From Salvia splendens (Eukaryota > Streptophyta > Magnoliopsida > Lamiales > Lamiaceae), in the NCBI RefSeq assembly GCF_004379255.2, contig NC_056053.1, forward strand, positions 25,540,188 through 25,604,187: 64,000 nt of DNA. Reading direction: 5' to 3'. Below the pieces are notes generated by a model. That model did no database searches, was not told the DNA's origin, and was given only the letters and a program-made list of their open reading frames with translations. Each line of letters starts with the position of its first letter. Positions within the stretch are counted from its first letter, which is position 1. Shown here one piece after another: positions 44,425 to 54,809 of this stretch. Made by a program: the position numbers and the translations under genes.

Positions 44425-45917
44425 ACCCTAATGTAGGTAGTTCCAATAACTCAAATATTGCTTCTAACAAAGTGAGGTTCTTGAATCAAGATAAAACAAA
44501 TTTCCTATTCTATTCATTCTTACTACTACATTATGAGACTAGGTTTCTTTTACACTCAAAAGAATTATCATCTTTGAAGTAGCTAAACACATAATTCAAA
44601 GATGAATGAATTTAGATTATTTTCCTATGGAAACACAGAAAACATTCATTAAATTCCTTCGAATCAGCTCTTAATGTCTACTGGAGACTCTCTCTCTGAA
44701 CAAGATAAACTCTCAAGTTAAGAGATATTCAAATTCAAAAATTATGAACTCACATAAATGCAACTATGAAGCCCATTCAGAATTTAAAACCATAGATAGA
44801 GCTATAAGTAGGAAAACGAAATAGATTAAGACATTCAATCCATGATTTACGAATCAATTGCATATAAGAGTAATGGAAAATCTCCTAAGGTGTACCATGG
44901 ATATTCTATTTCATAAGGTGTACCATGGAAAATCTCACCACTTGTGACAATAAGAAAAGAGATATTGACACCTAATATCATGGAACTTTAAAAAAGTTGG
45001 ATTTTTCCCACGAATTTTGAAATTGACAAATAATATCATGAACTTGACCCCGAGTTATTTCCCACTAATGAAAAAATCCCAAAAAATAATATCATGAAAC
45101 AATTTTTTTTTCGTAATTTCTCGACAACAATTTCGAGAGTTTTAAATTTTTCAATATTTGAGAATAGTTTTTTTTGAAGTACACGCTCCAAATTTATTCT
45201 TCAATCTATTAATATAACCATAATTTTTTCATTGGTGGAAAATAACAAACTCATGGTAAAGTTAGTGATATTATTTGTCAATTTCAAAGTTCGTGGAAAA
45301 AATCTAACTTTTTAAAAGTTTCATGATATTAGGTGTCAATATCCCATAAAAAATCATGCGTAACAATCTAATACAAAATGGGAGTTGATATAATTTGTAA
45401 TTAATTTGTAATGTAGTTTTCCTGTTGAAGTTGAAGGGTTGAACAAAGAGACAGACAAATCTCAATGAGTTGTTAAATGAAACATAAATTAAACACAAAG
45501 AGACAGACTTCCATTTTAGTCCATTCTTTAAAAATAACAACTTTTAAACTTTATAGTTTAATAAATCTTTACACCCTTATACATCAATTTATTTACCACT
45601 TATACCATTAATAAAGTGGACCCCATAATCCACTAACATTAATTTTTCTCTCCCTCTCTCTTAATTTACCACTTTTTTCTCTCACTCTCTCTTACTTTAC
45701 CAATTTTTCTCTCCATCTCTTACTTTACCAAATTGTGCATTAAAACCCATGCCGTTTCAAATGTTTCTATTTTTAAAAAATGGAGGGAGTACTTCATATG
45801 TCTCATGTTACTGGATGCGTTTCTTTTTGGCACGAGATTAAGAAAGTTGTGTTTAGTGAGTTAAATAAAGTAAAATAAAATAGAGGAAATATAATAAAGT
45901 AAGAGAGAGTAAAGTAA
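44425..45917. other. Intergenic DNA with a foldback element and a Stowaway-like end
   Basis: The only structured parts are the inverted repeat at 44961-45345 and a MITE-like stretch from about 45520 to 45789. The latter ends AAAAAATGGAGGGAG before TA; its left end, near TTTTAGTCCATTC, is unclear. The remainder is AT-rich without supported ORFs. Confidence 0.45.
44961..45345. mobile_element. Foldback MITE with arms of about 85 bp
   Basis: GATATTGACACCTAATATCA at the left is mirrored by TGATATTAGGTGTCAATATC at the right. Pairing continues through AAGTTGGATTTTTCCCACGA and TTGACAAATAATATCATG with few mismatches. It has no ORF. A target duplication was not clear, so assignment to Mutator-like elements is only a guess from arm length. 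Confidence 0.7.
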
Positions 45918-46620
45918 GAGCATCTCCAGTGGTTAGCGGACAAGCAATAGCCCAGCCATGCCACATCAGCAGCACTAAATTCCTCCTGCCACATCAGCAG
46001 GATAAGCAACTGGACAAGCATAGCCTTGCCACATCATCAGCACCAAAAACAAATAATTAAACAATCATACAAAATACGGAATTAAATTTACAACACATAT
46101 ACGGGAAAATTCTCTAATAATATTAAATTTTAAAAAAAACATTAATTAAAAAAAAGTAAAAAAAAAATTACATTACTTAAAAAAAATCCTAATCCACGCA
46201 CGGGCCCACCCCTCCGCCGCCGCCTCACTCCTCGCCGTCGTCGCCACTATCCGGGACCCCCAAATCTGCGGCATCTGAGCTCGCGTCAGAGCCCCCGACC
46301 TGTGCCGCGCCGGGATTCAAATCCTGTCGCATACTCACGAGCACGGCGTGAAAAAAACTCTTCTCCTCGGGGTCAGTTGCATTCTTCCATTGATATATAA
46401 CCTTGATCATCTGAGCCCTCGCTTGTTGACACGCCAAGAAGACGAGGCCGGCTGTCGAGCTGCCAACAGGGGGGATGCCGAGCTAGCGGTTGATGGTGCT
46501 GAGGATCCGTAAGTAGTACTTCGAGCCAAGGATGCTGTTGTTCAGATAGATCATCTCCATCTTCACCTCCTCCTGCGCCCGCAACACCTCGAGTTGCCGA
46601 TTTTAGGCGGGTGTAGAGCT
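45918..46620. mobile_element. Truncated PIF/Harbinger-type element
   Basis: A left end GAGCATCTCCAGTGG follows TAA (45915-45917), and the word GCCACATCAGCAG is repeated three times below it. An ORF1-like gene fragment on the minus strand follows and stops abruptly at about 46620, where unrelated DNA begins. The right TIR was not found, so the element appears truncated. Confidence 0.6.
46225..46600 (-). pseudogene. C-terminal fragment of an ORF1-type protein
   Basis: Minus-strand codons read RQLEVLRAQEEVKMEMIYLN, then an in-frame TAG. They continue with QQARAQMIKVIYQWKNATDP and SFFHAVLVSMRQDL and end in an acidic tail and stop at 46225. The helix with TDP...MRQDL corresponds to TDP...LRRKLG of the other ORF1-type proteins here. 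The N-terminal Myb-like half is missing. Confidence 0.6.
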
Positions 46621-47215
46621 TGGAGGAATTGTTGGCAATAGGATTGTGAGGGCTTCACGTCGAGAATCATACCGGTAGCCGTTGGTGGCAGAATCAAGGT
46701 GGAACAAGTTTGTGACGATGCGTGCCTGTTGGTTAGAGAGAGAGAAGCAGGGACACAGAAAAAATTATCTATAGGGGCAGTAATTTCTAAATTTTGTTCC
46801 AAAGTTATACTTTTGGGTGTTTTAAATTATTTGTAAGAGCTTTTATACAATAATTTACATTAAACTTAGATAAATTTCAAAAATTTATAAAAATAAAATG
46901 TTTAAAAAATATTTTTATTGAGGGCTTTAGCCCCACCCTACTTCTACATAGGTCCGCCCTTGAAGAGGAGGGCTTTCCGAGTAGCGGAAGTCGGCATCTA
47001 ATAAAAAAGACGCCATAGTTATATTCCTTTGAATTTTTAGGGTTTCGTACGTCGTCTTCATAATTACTTTGCTTTACTTTTTATTTTTTATATTGGACTT
47101 AAGATTCACATTGCACTAATTTTTCACTTTCTATAACGGAGTATATTTCTTAAAATTCATGTTGAGTCAAAGTGAGACATATGTTGGGAAACGGAGGAAG
47201 TATTTCATAGTATTT
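46621..47215. other. Intergenic DNA
   Basis: No supported gene. A short piece near 46922-46965 (GGGCTTTAGCCCCACCCTAC) resembles the end of a plant DNA transposon family with GGGCGGA-type ends. Only one end is visible. Confidence 0.35.
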
Positions 47216-47491
47216 TGGTGCGGAATCGGGGTCGTTGATAGGCGAAACAACAACCGGAATTGCACCTATTTGGATGGAACCACGAAGAGGAGTAGAGAAT
47301 GAAGAAAAACTAGAAATTTGCATTAATATTCCGAATGAGAATACAATTGAAGGAATTACATCTTTATATAGCAGCTAGCTCAAGTAACTAACTTGAAAAA
47401 CGGTTGAGCCAACTAACTACTTTCCAGCTCATCTTTATGCCCCTCGCGTCTTTGTCGTCCTCTGTTTCTCTTATGTTGATTACATGCATCA
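47216..47491 (-). repeat. 3' LTR of the gypsy element
   Basis: On the minus strand it starts TGATGCATGTAATCAAC and ends GATTCCGCACCA. It matches the other LTR throughout in my base-by-base comparison. Confidence 0.95.
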
Positions 47492-47506
47492 AACCTCCCC
47501 CCTTCC
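47492..47506 (-). other. Polypurine tract of the gypsy element
   Basis: On the minus strand GGAAGGGGGGAGGTT abuts the 3' LTR, the expected place for plus-strand DNA priming. Confidence 0.85.
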
Positions 47507-47519
47507 AATAACCTTGTCC

Positions 47520-50500
47520 TCAAGGTTTAAAAAGAGGGAAACGTTCTTGAATATCGTGAAGAAATTCCCATGTAGCATCTTCGGGAAAAGAATTTGCCCA
47601 ATGTATTAAGACCTGTGTTGCTGGATTGTTGCCTCGTTTAACCAATCGTCGGTCCAAAATTTGCACTGGCTCGAGAAAGGTGGAATTACCCACTTCTGGA
47701 AGTGTTCCGTGTAACTGATCAAGAGGTCCCATTTTTTTCTTCAATTGGGACACATGGAAAACCGGGTGGATCTTCGAGTCAGTCGGTAATGCTAGTTTGT
47801 ACGCCACTGCACCATATTTGTCGATAATCTTGAAAGGACCAAAATATCGTGGGCTTAGCTTATGAAATTGACGATCACGGAGGGTATTTTGGCGATATGG
47901 TTGAAGTTTCAGATAAACCCAATCCCCCAACGCAAATGAGCGATCAGAACGATGCCTATCATGTTGCTGCTTCATACGTTTCTGAGCACGGCTGAGATGA
48001 TGTTTAAGAACTTCCAGCATTGCCTCTCGAGCAAGCAAGCTTTCATTCACATCATGTACACTCGAATCACCTCTAAAATAAGGAATATGAATGGGCGGAG
48101 GATACCCATATAAAGCCTCAAAAGGAGTAGTTTCAATGGCCGAATGGAATGAAGTATTATACCAGAACTCGGCTAAGCTGAGCCACTTGCTCCAATCAGA
48201 TGGTTGATCCCCGCACATACAGCGTAAATAGGTTTCCAAACATCTATTCACGACCTCAGTTTGTCCGTCTGATTGAGGATGGTAAGCTGTCGACATATGT
48301 AGTTCGACCCCTTGTAACTTGAAAAAATCAGACCAAAAGTTACTCATAAAGACCTTGTCTCGGTCACTGATCAGAATACTAGGCAAGCCATGGAGTTTAA
48401 AAACGTGATCTAGGAAAGCTTGAGCCACCGTGAGAGCTGAATATGGGTGCGAGAGAGACATAAAATGCGCATATTTGGTGAGACGATCCACCACCACCAA
48501 AATAGTAGATTTCCCCTGAGAGAGTGGCAATCCTTCAATAAAATCTAAGCTTACCTGAGACCAAGCTTCTTCAGGTATAGGTAGTGGCTGAAGAAGACCA
48601 GGGGATGCGCTATTATCATATTTATAGCGTTGACAAATGTCACATTCTCGGATGTAGTTCCTTATTTGCTTCTCCATGTTCACCCAGTAAAACAATGAAG
48701 AAAGCCTCTTGTAAGTAGCCAATATTCCCGAATGACCTCCAGTACAAGTGTTATGGAATAATTGGATTATCTTGAGCCTTAAATCCACATCATTACCCAC
48801 CACCAATCTGCCTTTCCTTCTGAGTTGGTTTCCAATCCATGAGTATTTAGATTGAGCATCAGGTTGTTGTTGCAAATCTGCAATCAGTTTCTTTAGTTGT
48901 GGATCTGAGTCCCATGTTGCTTGAATCTGGGGATACACATCTGTAGATATGGTGGTGATAGCCATACAGAAGATTTCAGAGGAATGGACTCTTGAGAGTG
49001 CATCAGCAGCCACATTCTCAGCACCTTTCTTGTATGTAATTTCAAAATCGAATGCCATTAGCTTTGATAACCAGCTGAGTTGAGCAGGTGTGGAGAGTTT
49101 CTGTTTAAGAAGATGGCTCAAGGTTTTATGATCAGTCCTGACTACAAATGGCTGAGCACTCAAATAATGACTCCAATGTGTCACTGCAAACACAATAGCT
49201 AATAACTCCTTGTCATATACTGATAAAGCTCTGTTTCTGGCAGAAAGTGTTTTGCTGATAAAAGCAATAGGATGGTTATTCTGCATTAAGACAGCTCCTA
49301 TCCCATAACTAGATGCATCAGTCTCCACCACAAAAGGTAAGGAAAAATCAGGGAGTGCTAGAACCGGTGGAGATAACATAGCCTTTTTCAAAGCAACAAA
49401 AGCTGCTTCAGCTTCATCATTCCAGCAGAAAGCATCTTTTTTCAATAGATCAGTTAAGGGTCTACAGATTATACCATAGCTTTTTATAAACTTCCTGTAA
49501 TAACCTGTGAGTCCAAGAAACCCTCTGAGTTTGGATACATCAGTTGGTGTAGGCCAGTTCTTCATTGCTTGCAATTTTTTTGGATCAGTAGATACTCCAG
49601 CAGCAGATATAATATGTCCCAGATATTCAACCTTCTCTTTAGCAAACTCACATTTGCTCTCTTTAGCAAAGAGGGTATAGTCATGGAGCTTCTGAAATAC
49701 CAACCTCAAATGAATCAGGTGAGTTTCCACATCAGGACTATATATCAATATGTCATCAAAGAATACTAGCACAAACTTCCTCAGAAATGGTCTAAACACA
49801 TCATTCATCAAACTTTGAAATGTGGCTGGTGCATTGGTGAGACCAAAAGGCATCACCGCAAATTCATAATGTCCATCATGCGTTCTAAAAGCAGTTTTAG
49901 GAATGTCCTCCTTCTCCATTCTGATTTGGTGGTACCCGGCTCTCAAATCTATCTTGGAGAAAATAGTAGCTCCCTTCAACTCATCAAGAAGTTCATCTAT
50001 GAGGGGAATAGGATATTTATCCTTGATGGTAATCTTGTTCAACTGTCTATAATCCACACACATCCTCCATGTGCCATCTTTCTTCTTTACTAATACCACT
50101 GGAGAAGAAAATGGGCTGGAACTAGGTTGGATAAAACCTTGTTTAAGCAGATCAGCCACCTGCTTCTCAATGATAGTCTTTTGTATAGCAGAGTGTCTGT
50201 AAGGTCTGGAAGTTACAGGAGAAGAGCCAGGTGCTAATGTAACTTTGTGGTTATGAGATCTCAGTGGAGGTAATGAGGTGGGTTCAGCAAAAATAGCCTT
50301 CTGCTCCTCCAGAAATGATTGAATATTAACAGGAATGGGAGCCTCAGAAGCATCAGTGATTTCTCCAGAAAATAGTGTGGGATTACCTTCATTGGTGACT
50401 TGTATACAGCACAATTGAATACCCTCAGAGTGAGTGAGGATTTTATTCATCTCTTTCTCTGAAATTGTGTGAACTTGTAACTCAGTGTTGCCTCCTCTCA

Positions 50501-52124
50501 CCAGGTGTCTTCTACCATTTAAGGTGAAGTCCATAGTCAAGTTCTTGAAATCCCACTGAATAACACCCAAGGTCTCTAACCATTGAATTCCCAATACCAT
50601 ATCACAACTTCCCAATGGAAGTAGAAGGACATCAGTTACAAATGGAGTCCCCCTCAGCAACCAACGCATGTTTTTACACATAGATTTACATTCCAAACGG
50701 TTTCCATCAGCCACATCAACCATCACTGGATTCACAGGCGTAAGGTGGAGTCCTATCTTTTTAGCCAACTGAATATCCAAGAAATTGTGAGTACTGCCCG
50801 AGTCAATCAATATATGGACAGCCCTTTTTCCAATACGACCATTAACTCTCATTGTTCGAAAGCCTCTAGATGGAGAACCATTAATAGCATGAATTGAAAT
50901 AAGAGGATTCTCTTCATCATTCACTTCCTCATCCAGAATTTCATCATCAACAGATAATTCCCTCACTCCATCATCTATTTCCAGTAGGTATAGTTGCTTC
51001 CTAGCACATCTATGTCCTCTCTCGAATTTTTCATCACAGCCATAACAGAGTCCTTTAGCTCTCTTTTCTGCCATTTCCTCCTCAGTTAATAGCCGTTTAG
51101 TTTTAACAGTAGGCATAGTAGGAGTAGGTAGTAATGGTGTGGAGTTGGAAGTAGATCTAAAGTCATTGTTACTAAAACGCTTAGAGTTTGGAGGATAGAC
51201 ATCTCTAGCATTAGTAGATAGATCCTGTAATCTGGCTAAGGCATATGCGTGTATTAAGGTTTGCGGCATGAACATTCTTACTGCCTTTTGAACATGTGGT
51301 TTCAAACCATTAATAAAGTGACTGATAGCATAAGCTTCAGATAGGGACACACGACCAAGCAATAGTTCGAATCGATCATGATAATCAGCAAACGAACCTG
51401 TTTGTTTGAGTGTTAGAAGCTCAGTCATTGGATCTCCAAGCAATTGATCACCAAATCTGCCTTCCAACGCTCTCAGAAACATCGGCCATGGAGTAATCAT
51501 AGCTCGATCTTGATACTTAGCCCAATTTTGGAACCATTGAAGTGCACGGCCCTCAAAATTGATCACAGCCAGACGTACTTTCGACTCTTCCGGTGTCAGA
51601 TCCACCGCAAAGAAGTGTTCGCAACGAAGAATCCAACCAGTTAAATCCTCTCCGTTGAAAATAGGAAAACCAACCTTTGATTGACGAGTAGCAAAATATT
51701 GTTGGCGCGGCTGAGCTCCAGCACCAGCACCATTAATTTGAACGTTCGCAGCACCAGCACCATTGAATTGAACGTTCGCAGCACCAGCACCAGTCGCCGG
51801 TGGAACAAAACGAGAAATCAGTTCGTTTTGTTGCAATTGAAGAGCTAGAAGCTCCTCACGGAACTCCTTCATAGTAATGTCGCGTGCGTCCTCAGATTCA
51901 GAAAGCTTAGCAGAGAATTCAGCCATAGTAGCCTTGACTGATTCCTCTAGGCGTCGCATCTCACCGGAGCGGGTGTCCACCATGACGGAGGCAGGATCGT
52001 TGAGGCTGATACCACTTGGTGCGGAATCGGGGTCGTTGATAGGCGAAACAACAACCGGAATTGCACCTATTTGGATGGAACCACGAAGAGGAGTAGAGAA
52101 TGAAGAAAAACTAGAAATTTGCAT
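47520..52124 (-). CDS. Gypsy gag-pol polyprotein, intact single frame
   Basis: The frame has 1534 codons. In order: gag (about 150-300), a modified zinc knuckle CYGC...GHRC (360-373), protease LIDSGS (D441), and reverse transcriptase (about 640-800, active site FFDD at 788-791). RNase H follows (D936, E973, D998), then integrase with an HH-CC finger (H1124, H1131, C1161, C1164) and D1194, D1254, E1290 core. A chromodomain-like end (about 1460-1534) closes it. The first ATG (52124) lies inside the 5' LTR, so about 36 residues are LTR-encoded. The Met at codon 48 (51983), followed by VDTRS as in many plant gypsy gags, is the likelier functional start. No stop or frameshift is present. Confidence 0.95.
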   Translation of the reverse strand: MQISSFSSFSTPLRGSIQIGAIPVVVSPINDPDSAPSGISLNDPASVMVDTRSGEMRRLEESVKATMAEFSAKLSESEDARDITMKEFREELLALQLQQNELISRFVPPATGAGAANVQFNGAGAANVQINGAGAGAQPRQQYFATRQSKVGFPIFNGEDLTGWILRCEHFFAVDLTPEESKVRLAVINFEGRALQWFQNWAKYQDRAMITPWPMFLRALEGRFGDQLLGDPMTELLTLKQTGSFADYHDRFELLLGRVSLSEAYAISHFINGLKPHVQKAVRMFMPQTLIHAYALARLQDLSTNARDVYPPNSKRFSNNDFRSTSNSTPLLPTPTMPTVKTKRLLTEEEMAEKRAKGLCYGCDEKFERGHRCARKQLYLLEIDDGVRELSVDDEILDEEVNDEENPLISIHAINGSPSRGFRTMRVNGRIGKRAVHILIDSGSTHNFLDIQLAKKIGLHLTPVNPVMVDVADGNRLECKSMCKNMRWLLRGTPFVTDVLLLPLGSCDMVLGIQWLETLGVIQWDFKNLTMDFTLNGRRHLVRGGNTELQVHTISEKEMNKILTHSEGIQLCCIQVTNEGNPTLFSGEITDASEAPIPVNIQSFLEEQKAIFAEPTSLPPLRSHNHKVTLAPGSSPVTSRPYRHSAIQKTIIEKQVADLLKQGFIQPSSSPFSSPVVLVKKKDGTWRMCVDYRQLNKITIKDKYPIPLIDELLDELKGATIFSKIDLRAGYHQIRMEKEDIPKTAFRTHDGHYEFAVMPFGLTNAPATFQSLMNDVFRPFLRKFVLVFFDDILIYSPDVETHLIHLRLVFQKLHDYTLFAKESKCEFAKEKVEYLGHIISAAGVSTDPKKLQAMKNWPTPTDVSKLRGFLGLTGYYRKFIKSYGIICRPLTDLLKKDAFCWNDEAEAAFVALKKAMLSPPVLALPDFSLPFVVETDASSYGIGAVLMQNNHPIAFISKTLSARNRALSVYDKELLAIVFAVTHWSHYLSAQPFVVRTDHKTLSHLLKQKLSTPAQLSWLSKLMAFDFEITYKKGAENVAADALSRVHSSEIFCMAITTISTDVYPQIQATWDSDPQLKKLIADLQQQPDAQSKYSWIGNQLRRKGRLVVGNDVDLRLKIIQLFHNTCTGGHSGILATYKRLSSLFYWVNMEKQIRNYIRECDICQRYKYDNSASPGLLQPLPIPEEAWSQVSLDFIEGLPLSQGKSTILVVVDRLTKYAHFMSLSHPYSALTVAQAFLDHVFKLHGLPSILISDRDKVFMSNFWSDFFKLQGVELHMSTAYHPQSDGQTEVVNRCLETYLRCMCGDQPSDWSKWLSLAEFWYNTSFHSAIETTPFEALYGYPPPIHIPYFRGDSSVHDVNESLLAREAMLEVLKHHLSRAQKRMKQQHDRHRSDRSFALGDWVYLKLQPYRQNTLRDRQFHKLSPRYFGPFKIIDKYGAVAYKLALPTDSKIHPVFHVSQLKKKMGPLDQLHGTLPEVGNSTFLEPVQILDRRLVKRGNNPATQVLIHWANSFPEDATWEFLHDIQERFPLFKP
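52002..52014 (-). other. Primer binding site of the gypsy element
   Basis: On the minus strand TGGTATCAGCCTC begins two bases after the 5' LTR. Its first nine bases match the initiator tRNA-Met complement TGGTATCAG. Confidence 0.8.
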
Positions 52125-52292
52125 TAATATTCCGAATGAGAATACAATTGAAGGAATTACATCTTTATATAGCAGCTAGCTCAAGTAACTAACTTGAAAA
52201 ACGGTTGAGCCAACTAACTACTTTCCAGCTCATCTTTATGCCCCTCGCGTCTTTGTCGTCCTCTGTTTCTCTTATGTTGATTACATGCATCA
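52017..52292 (-). repeat. 5' LTR of the gypsy element
   Basis: It carries the promoter: on the minus strand a CTATATAAAG box lies near 52165-52174. The first ATG of the polyprotein frame is only about 45 bp downstream, at 52124, so the transcript leader before it would be very short. Confidence 0.93.
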
Positions 52293-52297
52293 TATTT

Positions 52298-52751
52298 CAA
52301 TTATACAACATATTTTCTCGTTTCCTTTTTCTACAAGATTGCATTTTTTTTTGCAATTTCATTCCAACTCGTAAGTTCAAATTTTACATCTACTTAAATT
52401 AAATTTTCAAAACATTACGGCCACTTAAATTAAGTTTTCAAAACATTACGGCTTTCTAATTCTTTAATATTTGTAGTAGCTTCCGAAATGCGCACATATG
52501 GTTAATTTGGGCCTTAAATACTGGGCCTATATGCCTCATGTCATGAAAGCCACTGAATAGGAGTACCTATGTGCTAATCATTTATCCCAAAAATAATTTG
52601 ACAATATGTTTATCATGTAGTCCGAATAAAACCATAAAATAAGGATTTGCAATCATGTGGCTGTATTCATTACACCTAATCGTATAGGATAAGATAACTG
52701 CAATCTCGTATTTATTGAATAAAATTATTACGGTCAATTCAACTAATCTAA
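52298..52751. other. Intergenic DNA
   Basis: No gene is supported. A TTAAATTAAGTTTTCAAAACATTACGG-type phrase occurs twice in a row near 52393-52450, a small tandem duplication. Confidence 0.45.
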
Positions 52752-53848
52752 GAGCACCCGCAACGCGGGCCGCGGGCATTCCGCGTTTCGTTCCTTCGGA
52801 ACGAAACCGTAGCGGAACGCGTTGCGGCACTGCGTTTCGTCGCGGTTCCGTTCCCATGCCGTCCCGGGTGCCGTCGGCACGAGACGCGGCACGGTCCGTG
52901 CCGCCACGCGCTTCGGCGACGTGGCTCGCCCTGCGTCGTGCGTGACGCCCACTCGCCGGCCCGCGAGTGGGCGTCGTCACGCTGACGCAATAAATTCAAT
53001 TTTTTTTAAAAAAAATGAATTTTTAAAAAAATATTTTTTATTTATAAAAATTGTTTTTTATATTTAAAAACAATTTTTACAAATAAATGAATACTAGAAA
53101 TTCGTATTAGTCCATATATATTTGATGGGCTTGCGAATTTATGAAACTCATTCTTGGTTGTCTCTCTTTTATAGAGACATCCTTGAATGTTTCATGTTCC
53201 ACTTTCGATGTGGGACAAACTCATTCTTGGTTGTCTCTATTTTATAGAGACATCCTTGAATGTTTTATGTTCCACTTTCGATGTGGGACAAACTCATTCT
53301 TAGTTGTCTCTATTTTATAGAGACATCCTTGAATGTTTTATGTTCCACTTTCGATGTGGGACAAACTCATTCTTGGTTAACTCTATTTTATAGAGACATC
53401 CTTGAATGTTTTATGTTCCACTTTCGATGTGGGACAAACTCATTCTTGGTTATCTCTATTTTATAGAGACTTCCTTGAATGTTTTATATTCCACTTTCGA
53501 TGTGGGACAAACTCATTCTTGGTTATCTCTATTTTATTGAGACATCCTTGAATGTTTTATGTTCCACTTTCGATGTGGGACAAACTCATTCTTGGTTATC
53601 TCTATTTTATAGAGACATCCTTGAATGTTTTATGTTCCACTTTCGATGTGGGACAAACTCATTCTTGGTTGTCTCTATGAAATTGAATGAATAGTAATTT
53701 AAGGAACGGTTAAGGAACAGATAAGAAACGGAGGGTTGCAGGTTTCGTTCCTTAGTTAAGGAATGAAGTAAAAAGGTACAGTGGGGCCGGCAAATAGTAG
53801 TTTAAGGAACGGTTTAGGAACGGTGGGGGAACAGCGTTGTGGATGGCC
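52752..53848. mobile_element. Short non-autonomous PIF-type element with a USE-TATA repeat array
   Basis: This is the inverted-orientation sister of 26701-27788. TIRs are GAGCACCCGCAACGC (left) and GCGTTGTGGATGGCC (right), flanked by TAA (52749-52751 and 53849-53851). The GACGCCCACTCGC hairpin is at 52944-52975. The repeat array is longer, seven units against five. CGTTCCTTA-type words lie below the right end. Different target sites and duplications show that the two copies moved independently. Confidence 0.9.
53145..53680 (-). repeat. Seven tandem units of about 73 bp with snRNA-type USE and TATA box
   Basis: On the minus strand each unit reads GTCCCACATCGAAAGTGGAA, ACATTCAAGGATGTCTCTAT, AAAATAGAGA. 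The USE-like CGATGTGGGAC (plus-strand view) recurs near 53208, 53280, 53353, 53427, 53500, 53573 and 53644. One unit has a changed TATA region (CAATAAAATAG in minus sense, from TATTTTATTG at about 53530). ORFs across this stretch arise from the repeat and are not genes. Confidence 0.82.
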
Positions 53849-53851
53849 TAA

Positions 53852-54809
53852 TACTCCATGTCTTCGTGATTTTTGTTAAATTCCAACAACAATCTGGCTT
53901 CTTCTTACTAGAGGTCGGGTCATTGGCCAGGGAGAAAAATTGTGCATCACATCAAGCAGTTGTCTATCATGGCTACATCTTTATTAGTAATTGATTACTG
54001 TATATATTAATTATATAATTCCATACGCAAAGTACTACGAAATAAAATCGAGATAATAAATACTACTACTTCTTCAGTCCTATCAAAATAAGCTACTAGT
54101 ATTCCTATTTAGAACGTTCCATCTAAAGTGAATTATTTCACTTATTAGCAAAATATAATATGAGTAATTACTTTCTCCTACTTTGATCTTTTCATCATAC
54201 TTCTCTCTCAATTCCATTAATTTATTCTTTATCCATTTTTATTTATATTAAGTGCCAAAAAAAATGTCTATAGTGGGATAAAGGGAGAGAGTATTACTTT
54301 ACTAAAATGGCCCACATTGAATTCTTTTATAAGGTTGTGGTTAAATCTCAACATCAATTTCGTATCCCATAGCAAGTGGGAATTCTGGAGGTTGGGACCA
54401 TATCGACTGATTGGTAAGAATGAATAATTGAATGCGGCAAAGCCCACTTGTTTGTCGTCGATTACGATTGAATAAGTTAAGTTTTACAGAAGTACTATAA
54501 CTGATAGTATAAAATATCGAGGAACGAAATAAAGAGCCTCAACTAATTTTCAAGGCACAAACACGTAACTTATGGTTCATTCCATTCCGTAGACATATAA
54601 TTAAACAATAGATCAAAATACAACTACACTATGATCTATGCACATAAATTATCGATTTTGCATAAAAAAAACATGAAGATAGTCAAACAATATCTTCTCA
54701 TATAACTAGAGCAAACATAAACATAAAACTCTTTACAAGATTAATCATCTATATATATATATATTAACACACCAATATAACAACAAAAAAAATTATGAAA
54801 ATCCAAAAC
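53852..54809. other. Intergenic DNA and 3' UTR of the NPH3 gene
   Basis: No ORF is supported. The last 100 or so bases before 54810 are probably 3' UTR of the minus-strand gene. A degenerate Stowaway-like stretch may span about 54070-54292 (GTCCTATCAAAATAAGC to GGGATAAAGGGAGAGAG). Confidence 0.45.

Larger units (their letters stand above)
47216..52292 (-). mobile_element. Complete Ty3/gypsy chromovirus, Reina-like, very young
   Basis: Two 276-bp LTRs (47216-47491 and 52017-52292) appear identical base for base and flank one gag-pol frame. A perfect 5-bp duplication, TATTT, lies outside (47211-47215 and 52293-52297). A primer binding site follows the 5' LTR and a polypurine tract precedes the 3' LTR. 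Total length is 5077 bp. Integrase after RNase H marks Ty3/gypsy. A chromodomain-like C-terminus, short LTRs and small size point to the Reina group of chromoviruses. Identical LTRs mean recent insertion, so this copy may be active. Confidence 0.96.
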
